Positions 33,804-42,449 of a stretch of 64,000 bases of DNA are shown here, in pieces. The translations under genes and the position numbers were made by a program. Source of the stretch: Allobosea sp. (lineage in GTDB: Bacteria > Pseudomonadota > Alphaproteobacteria > Rhizobiales > Kaistiaceae); the NCBI GenBank assembly GCA_017307955.1, contig JAFKFV010000012.1, forward strand, positions 62,001 to 126,000, written 5' to 3'. Position 1 is the stretch's first letter, and every line of letters begins with the position of its first letter. The notes under the pieces are model-generated. The model was not told where the DNA came from and made no database searches. It saw only the letters and a program-made list of their open reading frames with translations.

Positions 33804-35313
33804 CCCTCTGGAGACCGCGAAGGAAGCGGCCGTGCCGGCGCTGGAGATGCGCGGCATCGGCAAGCGCTTCCCGGGAGTCATCGCCCTCGACGGCGTCGAC
33901 CTCGCGCTCGCGCCCGGCAAGGTGCATGCGCTGATGGGCGAGAACGGCGCCGGCAAGTCGACGCTGATCAAGATTCTCGCCGGCGTATATGGCAAGGATA
34001 CCGGCACGATCCGCGTCGGCGGCCGCGAGACCGAGTTCCGCTCGCCGCGCGATGCGCTCCGCCAGGGCATCAAGGTCGTCTTCCAGGAGATCGCGCTGAT
34101 CTCGGAATTCACGGTCGCCGAAAACATCTTCCTCGAAGAATATCCCCGCATCGCCGGCGGATCGATCGACTGGAAGCGCATCCGAGCCGAGGCGGCGGCG
34201 CTCTTCCAGCGCATCGGCTTCGACGTCGATCCCGCCGCGAAGACCGGCGACCTGCCGGTCAGCCAGCAGCAGATGGTCGAGATCGCCCGCGCGCTGGCGC
34301 ATGAGGCGCGCATCGTCGTCATGGACGAGCCGACCTCGTCGCTGACACCCAAGGAGGTCGAGCTCCTCTTCGTCGTCATACGCCGCCTGACCGCCCTCGG
34401 CATCGCCGTGGTCTATGTCAGCCACAAGCTCGACGAGGTGTTCGAGATCGCCGACGAGGTGACGGTGCTGCGCGACGGGCGACACATCTCGACCAAGCCG
34501 ATCGGTGCCCACACGCATGACAGCCTGATCCACGACATGATCGGGCGGCGCATCGACAACCTCTTTCCGCGTGTCCGGCGCCACAGCCCGGGCAAGGCGG
34601 TGCTGACCGTCGAGAACCTCTCCACGGATGCCAAGCTGAAAGGCGTGAGCTTCGAGGCACGGGCTGGCGAGGTCCTCGGCTTCTTCGGTCTGATGGGGGC
34701 GGGCCGCACCGAACTCGCCAAGGCGATCGTCGGCTACGACCCGATCCGCTCCGGCACGATCCGCATCGACGGCACGCCGCTCGTCCCGCACGATACGCGG
34801 CGCGCGGTCGGGCTCGGCATTGGGCTTCTCACCGAGGATCGCAAGACGGAAGGGCTGATGCTGGAGCTGCCCGTGCTTCAGAACATGAGCCTCGCCTCGC
34901 TCTCGGCCTTCGCGAAGGCCGGCTTTGTCGACGAGGGGCGCGAGCGCAGCGCCGTGCAGAGCTTCGTCGACCGCTTTCGCGTCAAGACGCCGGGCCTCGG
35001 CCAGGCGATCAAGAATCTCTCGGGCGGCAACCAGCAGAAGGTGCTGCTCGCCCGCTGGCTGATGCGCGGTCTGAAAGTCATCGTCGTAGACGAGCCGACG
35101 CGCGGCATCGATGTCGGCGCCAAGTCGGAGATCTTTGCGCTCATCGACCAACTGGCCGGCGAAGGCCTCGCCGTCATCATGATGACCTCGGAAATGCCGG
35201 AGCTGCTCGGCCTTTCCGATCGCATCGCCGTGATGGCCGAGGGCCGCATCACCGCCGTCATGCCGCGCGATGCCGCGACGCAGGAGATCATATTGAATGC
35301 CGCAATCGCCTAG
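33793..35313 (+). CDS. CUT2 ABC importer B, double-domain ATPase
   Basis: RbsA/XylG-type ATPase of 506 residues with two nucleotide-binding halves. Half 1 has Walker A GENGAGKST, signature VSQQQMVE in place of LSGGQ, and Walker B IVVMDEPTS. Half 2 has the degenerate Walker A GLMGAGRTE lacking Lys, the intact signature LSGGNQQK and Walker B VIVVDEPTRGID. This asymmetry is normal for CUT2 ATPases: only one of the two ATP sites is complete. ATG 33793 lies behind GGAGGAAGGC. The gene overlaps both flanking permease genes, so the three are translationally coupled. Confidence 0.94.
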   Translation: MRADPLETAKEAAVPALEMRGIGKRFPGVIALDGVDLALAPGKVHALMGENGAGKSTLIKILAGVYGKDTGTIRVGGRETEFRSPRDALRQGIKVVFQEIALISEFTVAENIFLEEYPRIAGGSIDWKRIRAEAAALFQRIGFDVDPAAKTGDLPVSQQQMVEIARALAHEARIVVMDEPTSSLTPKEVELLFVVIRRLTALGIAVVYVSHKLDEVFEIADEVTVLRDGRHISTKPIGAHTHDSLIHDMIGRRIDNLFPRVRRHSPGKAVLTVENLSTDAKLKGVSFEARAGEVLGFFGLMGAGRTELAKAIVGYDPIRSGTIRIDGTPLVPHDTRRAVGLGIGLLTEDRKTEGLMLELPVLQNMSLASLSAFAKAGFVDEGRERSAVQSFVDRFRVKTPGLGQAIKNLSGGNQQKVLLARWLMRGLKVIVVDEPTRGIDVGAKSEIFALIDQLAGEGLAVIMMTSEMPELLGLSDRIAVMAEGRITAVMPRDAATQEIILNAAIA

Positions 35314-36283
35314 CCTCGCTGCTTCCGCGCCGCCGCCGCTGTTCCGGCTTTTCGTCGGCCGCAGCGAGTTCGCGCTTCTCGTGGCGCTCCTCGTCATCAT
35401 CGCCTTCTTCTCGCTCGCCTCCGGCACGTTCCTGACCGTGCGGAACATGACGAACGTGCTCGGCCAGGCGTCGCTGGCGATGACCGCCGGCATCGGTGTC
35501 GCGATCGTGTTCATCTCCGGCGAGGTCGATGTCTCGGTCGGCTCGCTCGTCGCCGCAGTTGCCATTCCGCTCGTCACGATCATGAACATGACGGAATCGC
35601 TGGCGCTCGGTGTCGCCGGCGCGCTGGCGCTCGGGCTCGTGGTCGGGGCCGTGAACGGCTATCTCGCCGCCTATGCCGGCATCAATTCGCTGATCGTCAC
35701 GCTCGGAACGCTCTTCATCCTGCGCGGCGGCGTCTATCTCTACACCGGGCAGACGGCGATCCCCGACGACGCGATGCTGGAGAGCTTCTTCCAGATCGGC
35801 AATGGCCGCATCCTCGACGTGCTGCCGATCCCGGCCGCCATCGCCTTCGTGCTCCTGCTCGTCTTCGCCTATGTCCTCCGCCACCGCCCGTTCGGCCGCC
35901 AGGTCTATGCGGTCGGCGGCAGTCCCGAGGTGGCGCGGCTCGCCGGCTATGACGTGCGCCGCATCAAGTTCACCTGCTTCATCATCAGCGCGCTGCTCGC
36001 GACCGTCGCCGGCATCCTGCTCGCGTCCAGGCTGGGATCGGCGGTGCATGTCGCCGGCCTCGGCTTCGAGTTCCAGGTCGTGGCCGCGGTCGTCCTTGGC
36101 GGCGTCAGCCTTTCGGGCGGCGTCGGCAGCTTGTTCGGCATGGCGCTCGGCGTCTTGATCCTTTCCTTCCTGTCCAACGGGCTCGGCATGCTCGACCTCG
36201 CCACCGAGTGGCAGCTCGTCATCACCGGTTTCATCATCATCGCCGCCGTCGGCTTCGACGAAGTGAAGCGGCAGAGGCGCTGA
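35297..36283 (+). CDS. CUT2 ABC importer B, permease 2
   Basis: Second permease, 328 residues, about nine hydrophobic segments. Motifs: ISGEVDVSVGSLVAAVA, INSLIVTLGTLFILRGGVYLYTG, VGGSPEVARLAGYDVRRIK, VVLGGVSLSGGVGSLFG. It is clearly homologous to but distinct from permease 1. The ATG is 17 bases inside the ATPase gene, with AGGAG 10 bases upstream. A heterodimeric permease pair is seen in some CUT2 systems, such as the LsrCD autoinducer-2 importer; here no Lsr proteins accompany it. Confidence 0.92.
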   Translation: MPQSPSLAASAPPPLFRLFVGRSEFALLVALLVIIAFFSLASGTFLTVRNMTNVLGQASLAMTAGIGVAIVFISGEVDVSVGSLVAAVAIPLVTIMNMTESLALGVAGALALGLVVGAVNGYLAAYAGINSLIVTLGTLFILRGGVYLYTGQTAIPDDAMLESFFQIGNGRILDVLPIPAAIAFVLLLVFAYVLRHRPFGRQVYAVGGSPEVARLAGYDVRRIKFTCFIISALLATVAGILLASRLGSAVHVAGLGFEFQVVAAVVLGGVSLSGGVGSLFGMALGVLILSFLSNGLGMLDLATEWQLVITGFIIIAAVGFDEVKRQRR

Positions 36284-36297
36284 GGGGAGACGCAGTC

Positions 36298-37095
36298 ATG
36301 GCAGGCAACAGCGGACGTCTCGAAGGCAAGGTCGCGGTCATCACCGGCGCGGCCGACGGTATCGGCCATGCGATCGCCCGCGCCATGGCGACCGAAGGCG
36401 CGCATGTCTTCGTGGGCGACATCGACGACGCGAAGGGCGAGGCGGCGGCGGCCGCGCTGCGCGCCGAAGGCAGCAAGGCGAATTTCCGTCATTGCGACGT
36501 CTCGGTCGAGGCGGACATCGCCGGGCTCATCGCCGACGCGGTCGCGCGTGGCGGCAAGCTGGACGTGCTCGTCAACAACGCCGCGATCGCCATCGGCGGC
36601 ATGCCCGTGCACGAGATGACCGACGAGCAGTGGCACCGGCTCATCGCGGTCAACCTCACCAGCGTCTTCCGCGGCTGCAAATATGCGCTGCCGCACATGA
36701 TCCGCCAGAAGAGCGGCTCGATCATCAACATGGCCTCGGCGCAGGGCCATATCGGCCTCGACGGCTGGACGGGCTATGCCGGCGCCAAGGGCGCGGTCAT
36801 GGCGATGACGCGGCAGATGGCGGTCGAGTTCGGCCCCATGAACATCCGCGTCAACTCGATCTCTCCTGGCACGATCAACACGCCGATGAACGAGAAGGTC
36901 ATCGCCGAGCTCGGCGACCATGTTGCTCGGGCCTGGGTCAAGATGCATCCGATCGGCCGGATCGGAAAGCCGGAGGAGGTCGCCGAGGCGGCGGTCTATC
37001 TCGCTTCCGACGCCGCCGGCTTCACCACGGGCATCGACCTGCGCGTCGACGGCGGCCTCACCGCCGCCCCGCGCTTCGTGCCTGACCTCGTCTGA
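36298..37095 (+). CDS. Short-chain dehydrogenase/reductase, island copy
   Basis: Classical SDR of 265 residues: TGAADGIG (16-23), Asp41 after the second strand (VGDIDD, NAD-type), NNAA (93-96) with Ala for the usual Gly, Ser147, Tyr160 and Lys164, and the C-terminal DLRVDGGLTAAP. ATG 36298 follows GAGGGGAGACGCAGTC. It begins 14 bases after permease 2 and ends 19 before the CoA-transferase, so it belongs to the island operon. It probably oxidises an alcohol group of the imported compound before or after CoA activation; the substrate is unknown. Confidence 0.92.
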   Translation: MAGNSGRLEGKVAVITGAADGIGHAIARAMATEGAHVFVGDIDDAKGEAAAAALRAEGSKANFRHCDVSVEADIAGLIADAVARGGKLDVLVNNAAIAIGGMPVHEMTDEQWHRLIAVNLTSVFRGCKYALPHMIRQKSGSIINMASAQGHIGLDGWTGYAGAKGAVMAMTRQMAVEFGPMNIRVNSISPGTINTPMNEKVIAELGDHVARAWVKMHPIGRIGKPEEVAEAAVYLASDAAGFTTGIDLRVDGGLTAAPRFVPDLV

Positions 37096-37114
37096 TTTTC
37101 AAAGAGACCGAACC

Positions 37115-38320
37115 ATGGACAAGGCCCTTTCCGGCGTCAGGATCCTCGATTTCAGCCATCTGCTGCAGGGGCCGTTCGCGACCCAGCTCCTGGCCGACAT
37201 GGGCGCCGATGTCATCAAGATCGAGCGCGCCGGTCCCGGCGATCTCTTCCGCTCCATGACCTTCTTCGCGAAATGGGTCGGCGGTTCTGAGAGCCCGAAC
37301 TTCCTCGCCTGGAACCGCAACAAGCGCTCGATCGCGCTCAATCTGAAGAGCCGCGCCGTGCATGCGATCATCATGCGCATGGCGAAGGACGCCGATGTCG
37401 TCGTGCAGAATTTCCGGCCCGGCGTCATGGCGCGGCTCGGCTATGGCTATGAGGATTTCAAGGCGGCGAACCCGGCGATCATCTATTGCTCGGGCTCCGG
37501 CTATGGCGAGGAGGGGCCATATCTGGAGCGGCCAGGCCAGGACATGCTGATCCAGGGGCTGGTCGGCCTCGCCACCAATACCGGCCGCGGCGACGGCCCG
37601 CCGGTGCCTGCCGGCTCCGGCATGGCCGACCAGATCGGCGCCATGAACATGGTCTATGGCATCCTCTCCGCGCTCTATTACCGCGAGAAGACCGGCAAGG
37701 GACAGAAGATCGAGGTCAATCTGCTCGCCGGCATGCTGGCGCATCTCGGGCAGGAATATTGCGCCGTGCTCAATCTCGGCGAGGACTTCGTCCGCCCCAA
37801 TTCGGGCATCGGCCATCCCGGCATGCAGGCGCCGTTCGGCATCTACGAGACGAACGATCATCGCTATGTCTCGATCGCCATGAGCCCGTTCAAGACACTC
37901 TACGAGACGCTCGAGGCGCCGGGCCTCGCGGTCTATGACGAACTCTCGACACTCTTCGCAAAGCGCGACGAGGTCTGGGCGCATGTGAACGCCGAGACGC
38001 GCAAATTCGCCATGGACGATCTGCTCGACCGCCTGCTTGCCGCCGATATCTGGTGCGCGCCGGTTCAGGACATCCGCCAGGCCTCGGAGGACCCGCAGGT
38101 GACCCATATGGGCATGATCCAGAGCTACGAGCATCCGAAGGCCGGCACGGTACGCGTCGTGGGTCCCGCCGTGCGCATGAGCGAGACGCCGCCTTCGATC
38201 GAGCGTCCGGCGCCGATGGTCGGCGAGCATGGCCGCGAGATCCTCGCCGAACTCGGTCTTTCCACCGCCGAGATCGACGCGCTTGAAGCGGCCGGCGACA
38301 TGACGATCGAGCGGGCCTGA
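37115..38320 (+). CDS. Class III CoA-transferase (CaiB/BaiF family)
   Basis: Transfers CoA from an acyl-CoA donor to a carboxylic acid in the cytoplasm. The 401-residue protein starts LSGVRILDFSHLLQGPFATQLLADMGADVIKIE, has the RSIALNLKS and VVVQNFRPGVMARLG stretches, and the expected catalytic Asp at 143 (RPGQDMLIQGLVG). GHPGMQAPFGIYET and KTGKGQKIEVNLL are also family hallmarks. ATG 37115 lies 10 bases after AAAGAGA. Being followed directly by an enoyl-CoA hydratase, it most likely activates the pathway acid as a CoA thioester. Confidence 0.94.
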   Translation: MDKALSGVRILDFSHLLQGPFATQLLADMGADVIKIERAGPGDLFRSMTFFAKWVGGSESPNFLAWNRNKRSIALNLKSRAVHAIIMRMAKDADVVVQNFRPGVMARLGYGYEDFKAANPAIIYCSGSGYGEEGPYLERPGQDMLIQGLVGLATNTGRGDGPPVPAGSGMADQIGAMNMVYGILSALYYREKTGKGQKIEVNLLAGMLAHLGQEYCAVLNLGEDFVRPNSGIGHPGMQAPFGIYETNDHRYVSIAMSPFKTLYETLEAPGLAVYDELSTLFAKRDEVWAHVNAETRKFAMDDLLDRLLAADIWCAPVQDIRQASEDPQVTHMGMIQSYEHPKAGTVRVVGPAVRMSETPPSIERPAPMVGEHGREILAELGLSTAEIDALEAAGDMTIERA

Positions 38321-38323
38321 GCC

Positions 38324-39136
38324 ATGGCCGAGCGCTTCGAGACGCTGGAGATCGCCCGCGAAGGCCGCGTCGCGATCGTCACCTTCCGCCGCGGCGATCA
38401 GCTCAACGCCATGAACAAGGCGATGCAAAGCGAGATCACCGCCGCCTTCGAAGGCCTGTCGGCGGATGCGGAGATCGGCGCCATCATCGTCACCGGCGAG
38501 GGCCGCGGCTTCATGGCCGGTGCCGACATCAAGGAATATGCCGCGCAGTCCGGGCCGGAATTCGACGCCTTCCAGCAGGCGGGCGAGCGCATGTACCGGG
38601 CGATCGAGGCGAATGCCAAGCCGGTGATCGCGGCCGTCAACGGCTTTGCCCTCGGCGGCGGCTTCGAACTGGTGCTCTGCTGCGACATCGTCCTCGCCGC
38701 GCCGGAGGCGAAGTTCGGCCTGCCGGAAATCAAGCTCGGCCTCGTTCCGGGCGGCGGCGGCACGCAGCGGAGCGTCGAGAAGCTCGGCCGCAACCGCGCC
38801 AATCTCCTGCTCTTGACCGGCGCCATCCAGCCGGCCGCGGAATTCGTCGCAAGCGGCCTCGTCGCCGAGATCGTGCCGCTCGACGGGCTGATGGCGCGGG
38901 CGATGGATCTGGCCGTGATGATCGCCGCCGAACCGCCGGCGGCGGTCGAGGGGCTGAAGCGACTGACGGCGCTGGCGCTTGCCGGCGACCGCGCGGCCGG
39001 GCTCGCCGCCGAGCGCGATCTCGTCTGTGCGCTCTATCGCAGCGAGATCGGCCAGGCCCGCGTGCAGGACTTCGCCGCGAAGAGCACCGCCCGCGCCGCC
39101 GAGAAGGCGGCCAAGGCTGCGTCGAAAACGGGCTGA
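38324..39136 (+). CDS. Enoyl-CoA hydratase/isomerase family protein
   Basis: Crotonase-fold enzyme of 270 residues. The oxyanion hole residues lie in AGADIKEYA (about 65-73) and ALGGGFELVL; both catalytic glutamates of true hydratases are in place, Glu115 (GGGFEL) and Glu135 (FGLPEIKLGLVPGGGGTQR). So hydration of an enoyl-CoA is the expected reaction. The C-terminal tail (AAEKAAKAASKTG) is Lys/Ala-rich. The gene starts 3 bases after the CoA-transferase stop. The physiological acyl-CoA is unknown. Confidence 0.94.
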   Translation: MAERFETLEIAREGRVAIVTFRRGDQLNAMNKAMQSEITAAFEGLSADAEIGAIIVTGEGRGFMAGADIKEYAAQSGPEFDAFQQAGERMYRAIEANAKPVIAAVNGFALGGGFELVLCCDIVLAAPEAKFGLPEIKLGLVPGGGGTQRSVEKLGRNRANLLLLTGAIQPAAEFVASGLVAEIVPLDGLMARAMDLAVMIAAEPPAAVEGLKRLTALALAGDRAAGLAAERDLVCALYRSEIGQARVQDFAAKSTARAAEKAAKAASKTG

Positions 39137-39141
39137 CGGCG

Positions 39142-40896
39142 ATGGGCGAGAGCCTCGTCAAGCCGAACCGCCCGGCTTTCACGAGCGTCGAGGCGCTTGC
39201 CGCCCTCGTCACGGATGGCGATGTGTTCGGCGTCGGCGGGCATCATTTCGCGCGCCTGCCGATGCGGCTCCTCGCCGCCATCGCGCAGCGCGGCGTGCGC
39301 GACCTCCGCTATACGAGCTGGGCCGGCGGCCTCGCGCTCGAGTTTCTCCTCGAGGCTGGCGCCGTCGCCTCGGCCGATCTCTGCTTCTCCTCGCTCGACA
39401 TTTTCGGCCTGCCGCCCCGCTTCCGCGCCGCCGCCGAAAGCGGTTCGCTCGTGGTGCGCGACTGGACGGCGCTCGCGATGATCGAGGCGCTGCACGCGGC
39501 TGAGAGGAACCTGCCGAGCCTGCCCTTCCAGCTTCCTGCAGGTTCGGCGATGATGGAGCGGATCCCCGGCGCCCGCACCGTCGCCGACCCGATCACCGGC
39601 GAGGCCGTCGGCGTCATCCCGCCGCTTCGCCTCGACACGCTGATCCTGCATGCCGCCCGCGCCGACGAGAGCGGCAATGTCCAGATCCTCGGCGCCCGGG
39701 CGCTCGATCTCGCCATGGTCGGCGCCGCGCGCAAGGTGCTGGTGACGGTTGAGGAGATCGTGCCCGTCGGCGGTCTCGCGGCGGCCCGACGGCAGACGGT
39801 CGTGACGCGCAACCGGGTCACGGCGATCGCCCATGCTCCGGGCGGCGCCTGGCCGACCTCGAGCCTCCCCTTCTACACGACCGACTATGCCGCGCTCGCC
39901 GAGGCCTTTGCCGCGGATCGTCCGCTGGCCGGGAGCCTCGCATCACGACCGGTGCCGGATCATGCCGTGGCCGACGCGTCGGTCCGGCCGGCCGATCTCC
40001 CGGATCGCTTCCCGGCGATACACGTCGCACCGGAGGCGCCGACTGTGGACGAGATCATGGCGGCCCGCATCGCCGCCGAACTCGACGACGAGAGCTTCGC
40101 GTCGGCCGGCGCCGTGTCGCCGCTCGCCAATGTCGCCTATCGCCTCGCAAAGGCGACGCATGCCCCTCGCATGATCATCGCCACCTTCTCCTGCGGCCAT
40201 GTCGATATCGCGCCAAGCCCGCTGATCCTGTCGCTCGTCGAGGGGCTCGATGCCGCGACCGCGGCGGCGCATGCCGGCGGCGACGATACTTATGCGGCGT
40301 ATTATCAGGCCGGCGCGGTGACGCATGAGATCATCGGCGCCGCGCAGATCGACCGGCGCGGGCGGGTCAACAATCTCGCGATCCGCCGGCGCAGCGGCGC
40401 CATGCTGCGCCTGCCGGGGCAGGGCGGCATGGCCGATGTCGCCAACATGCACCGCGATTATGCGCTCTATGTGCCGCGCCACACGCCGCTCTCTTTCGTC
40501 GAGGCAGTCGATATCGCGAGTTCCGGCCGCGGCCTCATGCGGAGCGATGAGCGCATCCGTGCCGGCTATCGGCCGGGCACCGCGCACGTCTTCACCGATC
40601 TCTGCGTCTTCCGCCTCGATGAGGAAATCGGCGAACTCGTCGTCGACGAGTTGATGCCGGGCGTTTCGCGCGCGGCGGTGGCGGAGGCGACGGGCTTTCC
40701 CGTGACCTTCGCCGCGGATTGCAGGCCGGTCGCACTGCCCGACGCGACGACGCTGGACATTCTCCGTCACCGCATCGACCCGCTCGGCCTGCGCAAGCTC
40801 GAATTCGTCGCCGCCCGCGAGCGGGGCGATCTCATCGCCGCCATCATCGCCGCCGACCGCGATCTCGTCGCGCGGCTCGGGAGGACCACCACATGA
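39142..40896 (+). CDS. Fused class I CoA-transferase (GctA-GctB-like)
   Basis: Single 584-residue chain that reads like the alpha and beta subunits of a glutaconate-type CoA-transferase joined end to end. The first half contains DGDVFGVGGHHFARLPMRLL and LDTLILHAARADESGNVQI; the second, from about residue 300, contains IIATFSCGHVDIAPSPLILS followed by VEG, a plausible catalytic-Glu segment, and the GQGGMADVANM strand. Usually these are two genes. It starts 6 bases after the hydratase and overlaps the lactonase gene (ATGA). A second CoA-transferase in one operon suggests a distinct donor or acceptor acid, possibly releasing or recycling CoA at the end of the pathway. Confidence 0.85.
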   Translation: MGESLVKPNRPAFTSVEALAALVTDGDVFGVGGHHFARLPMRLLAAIAQRGVRDLRYTSWAGGLALEFLLEAGAVASADLCFSSLDIFGLPPRFRAAAESGSLVVRDWTALAMIEALHAAERNLPSLPFQLPAGSAMMERIPGARTVADPITGEAVGVIPPLRLDTLILHAARADESGNVQILGARALDLAMVGAARKVLVTVEEIVPVGGLAAARRQTVVTRNRVTAIAHAPGGAWPTSSLPFYTTDYAALAEAFAADRPLAGSLASRPVPDHAVADASVRPADLPDRFPAIHVAPEAPTVDEIMAARIAAELDDESFASAGAVSPLANVAYRLAKATHAPRMIIATFSCGHVDIAPSPLILSLVEGLDAATAAAHAGGDDTYAAYYQAGAVTHEIIGAAQIDRRGRVNNLAIRRRSGAMLRLPGQGGMADVANMHRDYALYVPRHTPLSFVEAVDIASSGRGLMRSDERIRAGYRPGTAHVFTDLCVFRLDEEIGELVVDELMPGVSRAAVAEATGFPVTFAADCRPVALPDATTLDILRHRIDPLGLRKLEFVAARERGDLIAAIIAADRDLVARLGRTTT

Positions 40897-41750
40897 CACC
40901 GCTTCACAGCATGACACCGCTTCTCGACATCTCGGCCGCGCGCGTCTTCTTCGACGGCATCTTCACCGAGCCGCGCCTCGCCCATCCCGAGGGTGTCGCG
41001 GTGCATAAGGATGGTTCCATCTGGTGCGGGACAGAGACCGGCGATCTCATCCGCATCGCCGCGGATGGCTCCTCGCATGAGCGGCTCGGTTCGACCGGCG
41101 GATTCCTGCTCGGCCTCGCCTTCGACAGCGCGGGCCGCTGCTACGCCTGCGATCTGAAGCACGCCGCCGTGTTCCGCTACGACCCGGCAACGCGCGCCTT
41201 TGACCGCTTCGCCTCCGCTGGCATCCGCGTGCCCAACTATCCCGTCGTCGACGAGAAGCGCGGCGTCCTCTACGTCACCGACAGCCGCGGCAACGGCAAT
41301 ATCGGGCCGGGTCTCTACCGCTTCGACCTTGCGACCGGGGAGGGCGGGGTATGGTCGGACGAGCCGATGGATTTCGCCAATGGTGCCTGCCTCGATGGAA
41401 CCGGCGACGGGCTTTATGTCGTTGAGAGCGACGTACCCTCTCTCGTCCATGTCTCGATCCGCGCCGACGGTTCGGCCGGGCAAAACCGCCTCGTCAGCGA
41501 TGCCGTGCAGACGGTGCCGGACGGCGTCGCGCTGGCGTCGGACGGCACGCTCTACATCTCCTGCTATGAGCCGAGCCGCATCTATCGCCTGAAGCCGGGC
41601 GGCGCGCTGGAACTGCTGATCGAGGATCCGAAGGCGACGCTGATCGCCCATCCGACCAATGTCGCGCTGAAGGGCGACCGGCTCTATTCGGCCAATCTCG
41701 GCCGCTGGCACATTACCGAGATCGATCTCTCGAAACTGCAGGGACGCTGA
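40893..41750 (+). CDS. SMP-30/gluconolactonase-family protein
   Basis: Six-bladed beta-propeller lactonase candidate of 285 residues. The metal-binding residues expected for the family can be placed: Glu33 in AHPEGVAV, an Asn in DFANGACLDG, and an Asp in VPDGVALASDGTLYIS. No signal peptide, so the reaction is cytoplasmic. ATG 40893 overlaps the previous stop and has GGGAGGACC upstream; an alternative ATG lies at 40911. It would open a sugar-acid or other lactone in the pathway, though some members act as esterases or strictosidine-synthase-like proteins. Confidence 0.88.
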   Translation: MTPLHSMTPLLDISAARVFFDGIFTEPRLAHPEGVAVHKDGSIWCGTETGDLIRIAADGSSHERLGSTGGFLLGLAFDSAGRCYACDLKHAAVFRYDPATRAFDRFASAGIRVPNYPVVDEKRGVLYVTDSRGNGNIGPGLYRFDLATGEGGVWSDEPMDFANGACLDGTGDGLYVVESDVPSLVHVSIRADGSAGQNRLVSDAVQTVPDGVALASDGTLYISCYEPSRIYRLKPGGALELLIEDPKATLIAHPTNVALKGDRLYSANLGRWHITEIDLSKLQGR

Positions 41751-41751
41751 C

Positions 41752-42429
41752 ATGACGGGCGATGCGGAGCTTTTCACGCTGGTGCGCGAGCGCCTCTTTA
41801 CCGCCGTGATAGGCGACGTCATGGATCAGGCCGGCCTGACCCGGCAGTTCCTGCCGCCGGAGATCCGGGCGCTCGATCCGAACCGCATGCTGGTCGGCCG
41901 CGCCATGCCGGTGCTGGAGGCGGACTGCGCCAGCGAGGTGCTGGGCCATAGCGGCGCGGCGGACGCCTTCGGCCTCATGTTCAGGGCGCTCGACCAGCTT
42001 CAGGCGGGCGAGGTCTATATCTGCACCGGCGCATCGCCGCGCTATGCGCTGTGGGGCGGGCTCATGAGCACGCGCGCCGCCCATCTCGGCGCGGTCGGCG
42101 CCGTCCTCGATGGCTATCATCGCGACACCCGCGAGATCGCGCGGCTCGGCTTCCCGGTCTTTTCAATGGGCTCCTATGCGCAGGACCAGCGGCTGCGTGG
42201 CCGGGTCGTCGATTTCCGCTGCGCCATCGAGTTCGACAATGGCTGCCGCGTGATGCCGGGCGACCTCATCGTCGGCGACATCGACGGCGTGCTGACCGTG
42301 CCCGCCGCGCATGTCGCCGACATCCTCGCCGCCGCGGTCGCGAAGGTCGAGGGCGAGGACCGCGTGCGCGACATGATCCTCGCCGGCCGCTCGACCGGCG
42401 GCATCTTCGAGGAAACCGGCATCATGTGA
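41752..42429 (+). CDS. RraA-like / HMG-aldolase-type protein
   Basis: A 225-residue protein of the RraA fold. It contains the G-x-x-x-A-GAVLDGYHRDTREIA stretch with the Arg124-Asp125 pair that holds Mg2+ and pyruvate-enolate in class II aldolases of this family, and DLIVGDIDGVLTVPAAHV. That makes a 4-hydroxy-2-oxoacid aldolase or oxaloacetate decarboxylase plausible rather than an RNase E inhibitor. It is the last gene of the island operon, beginning one base after the lactonase stop, and would supply a final C-C cleavage to pyruvate. It converges on the next GntR gene. Confidence 0.85.
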   Translation: MTGDAELFTLVRERLFTAVIGDVMDQAGLTRQFLPPEIRALDPNRMLVGRAMPVLEADCASEVLGHSGAADAFGLMFRALDQLQAGEVYICTGASPRYALWGGLMSTRAAHLGAVGAVLDGYHRDTREIARLGFPVFSMGSYAQDQRLRGRVVDFRCAIEFDNGCRVMPGDLIVGDIDGVLTVPAAHVADILAAAVAKVEGEDRVRDMILAGRSTGGIFEETGIM

Positions 42430-42449
42430 GGGCGCGCGCGTCGGCTCCA

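Noticed and set aside
33793..36283. LsrACD-type autoinducer-2 importer, because of the ATPase plus two permeases
   Set aside because: No lsrK, lsrR, lsrF or lsrG homologues are present, and the neighbours are CoA-linked enzymes.
41752..42429. RNase E inhibitor RraA
   Set aside because: The protein keeps the Arg-Asp aldolase pair and is the last gene of a catabolic operon, so an aldolase-like role fits better.
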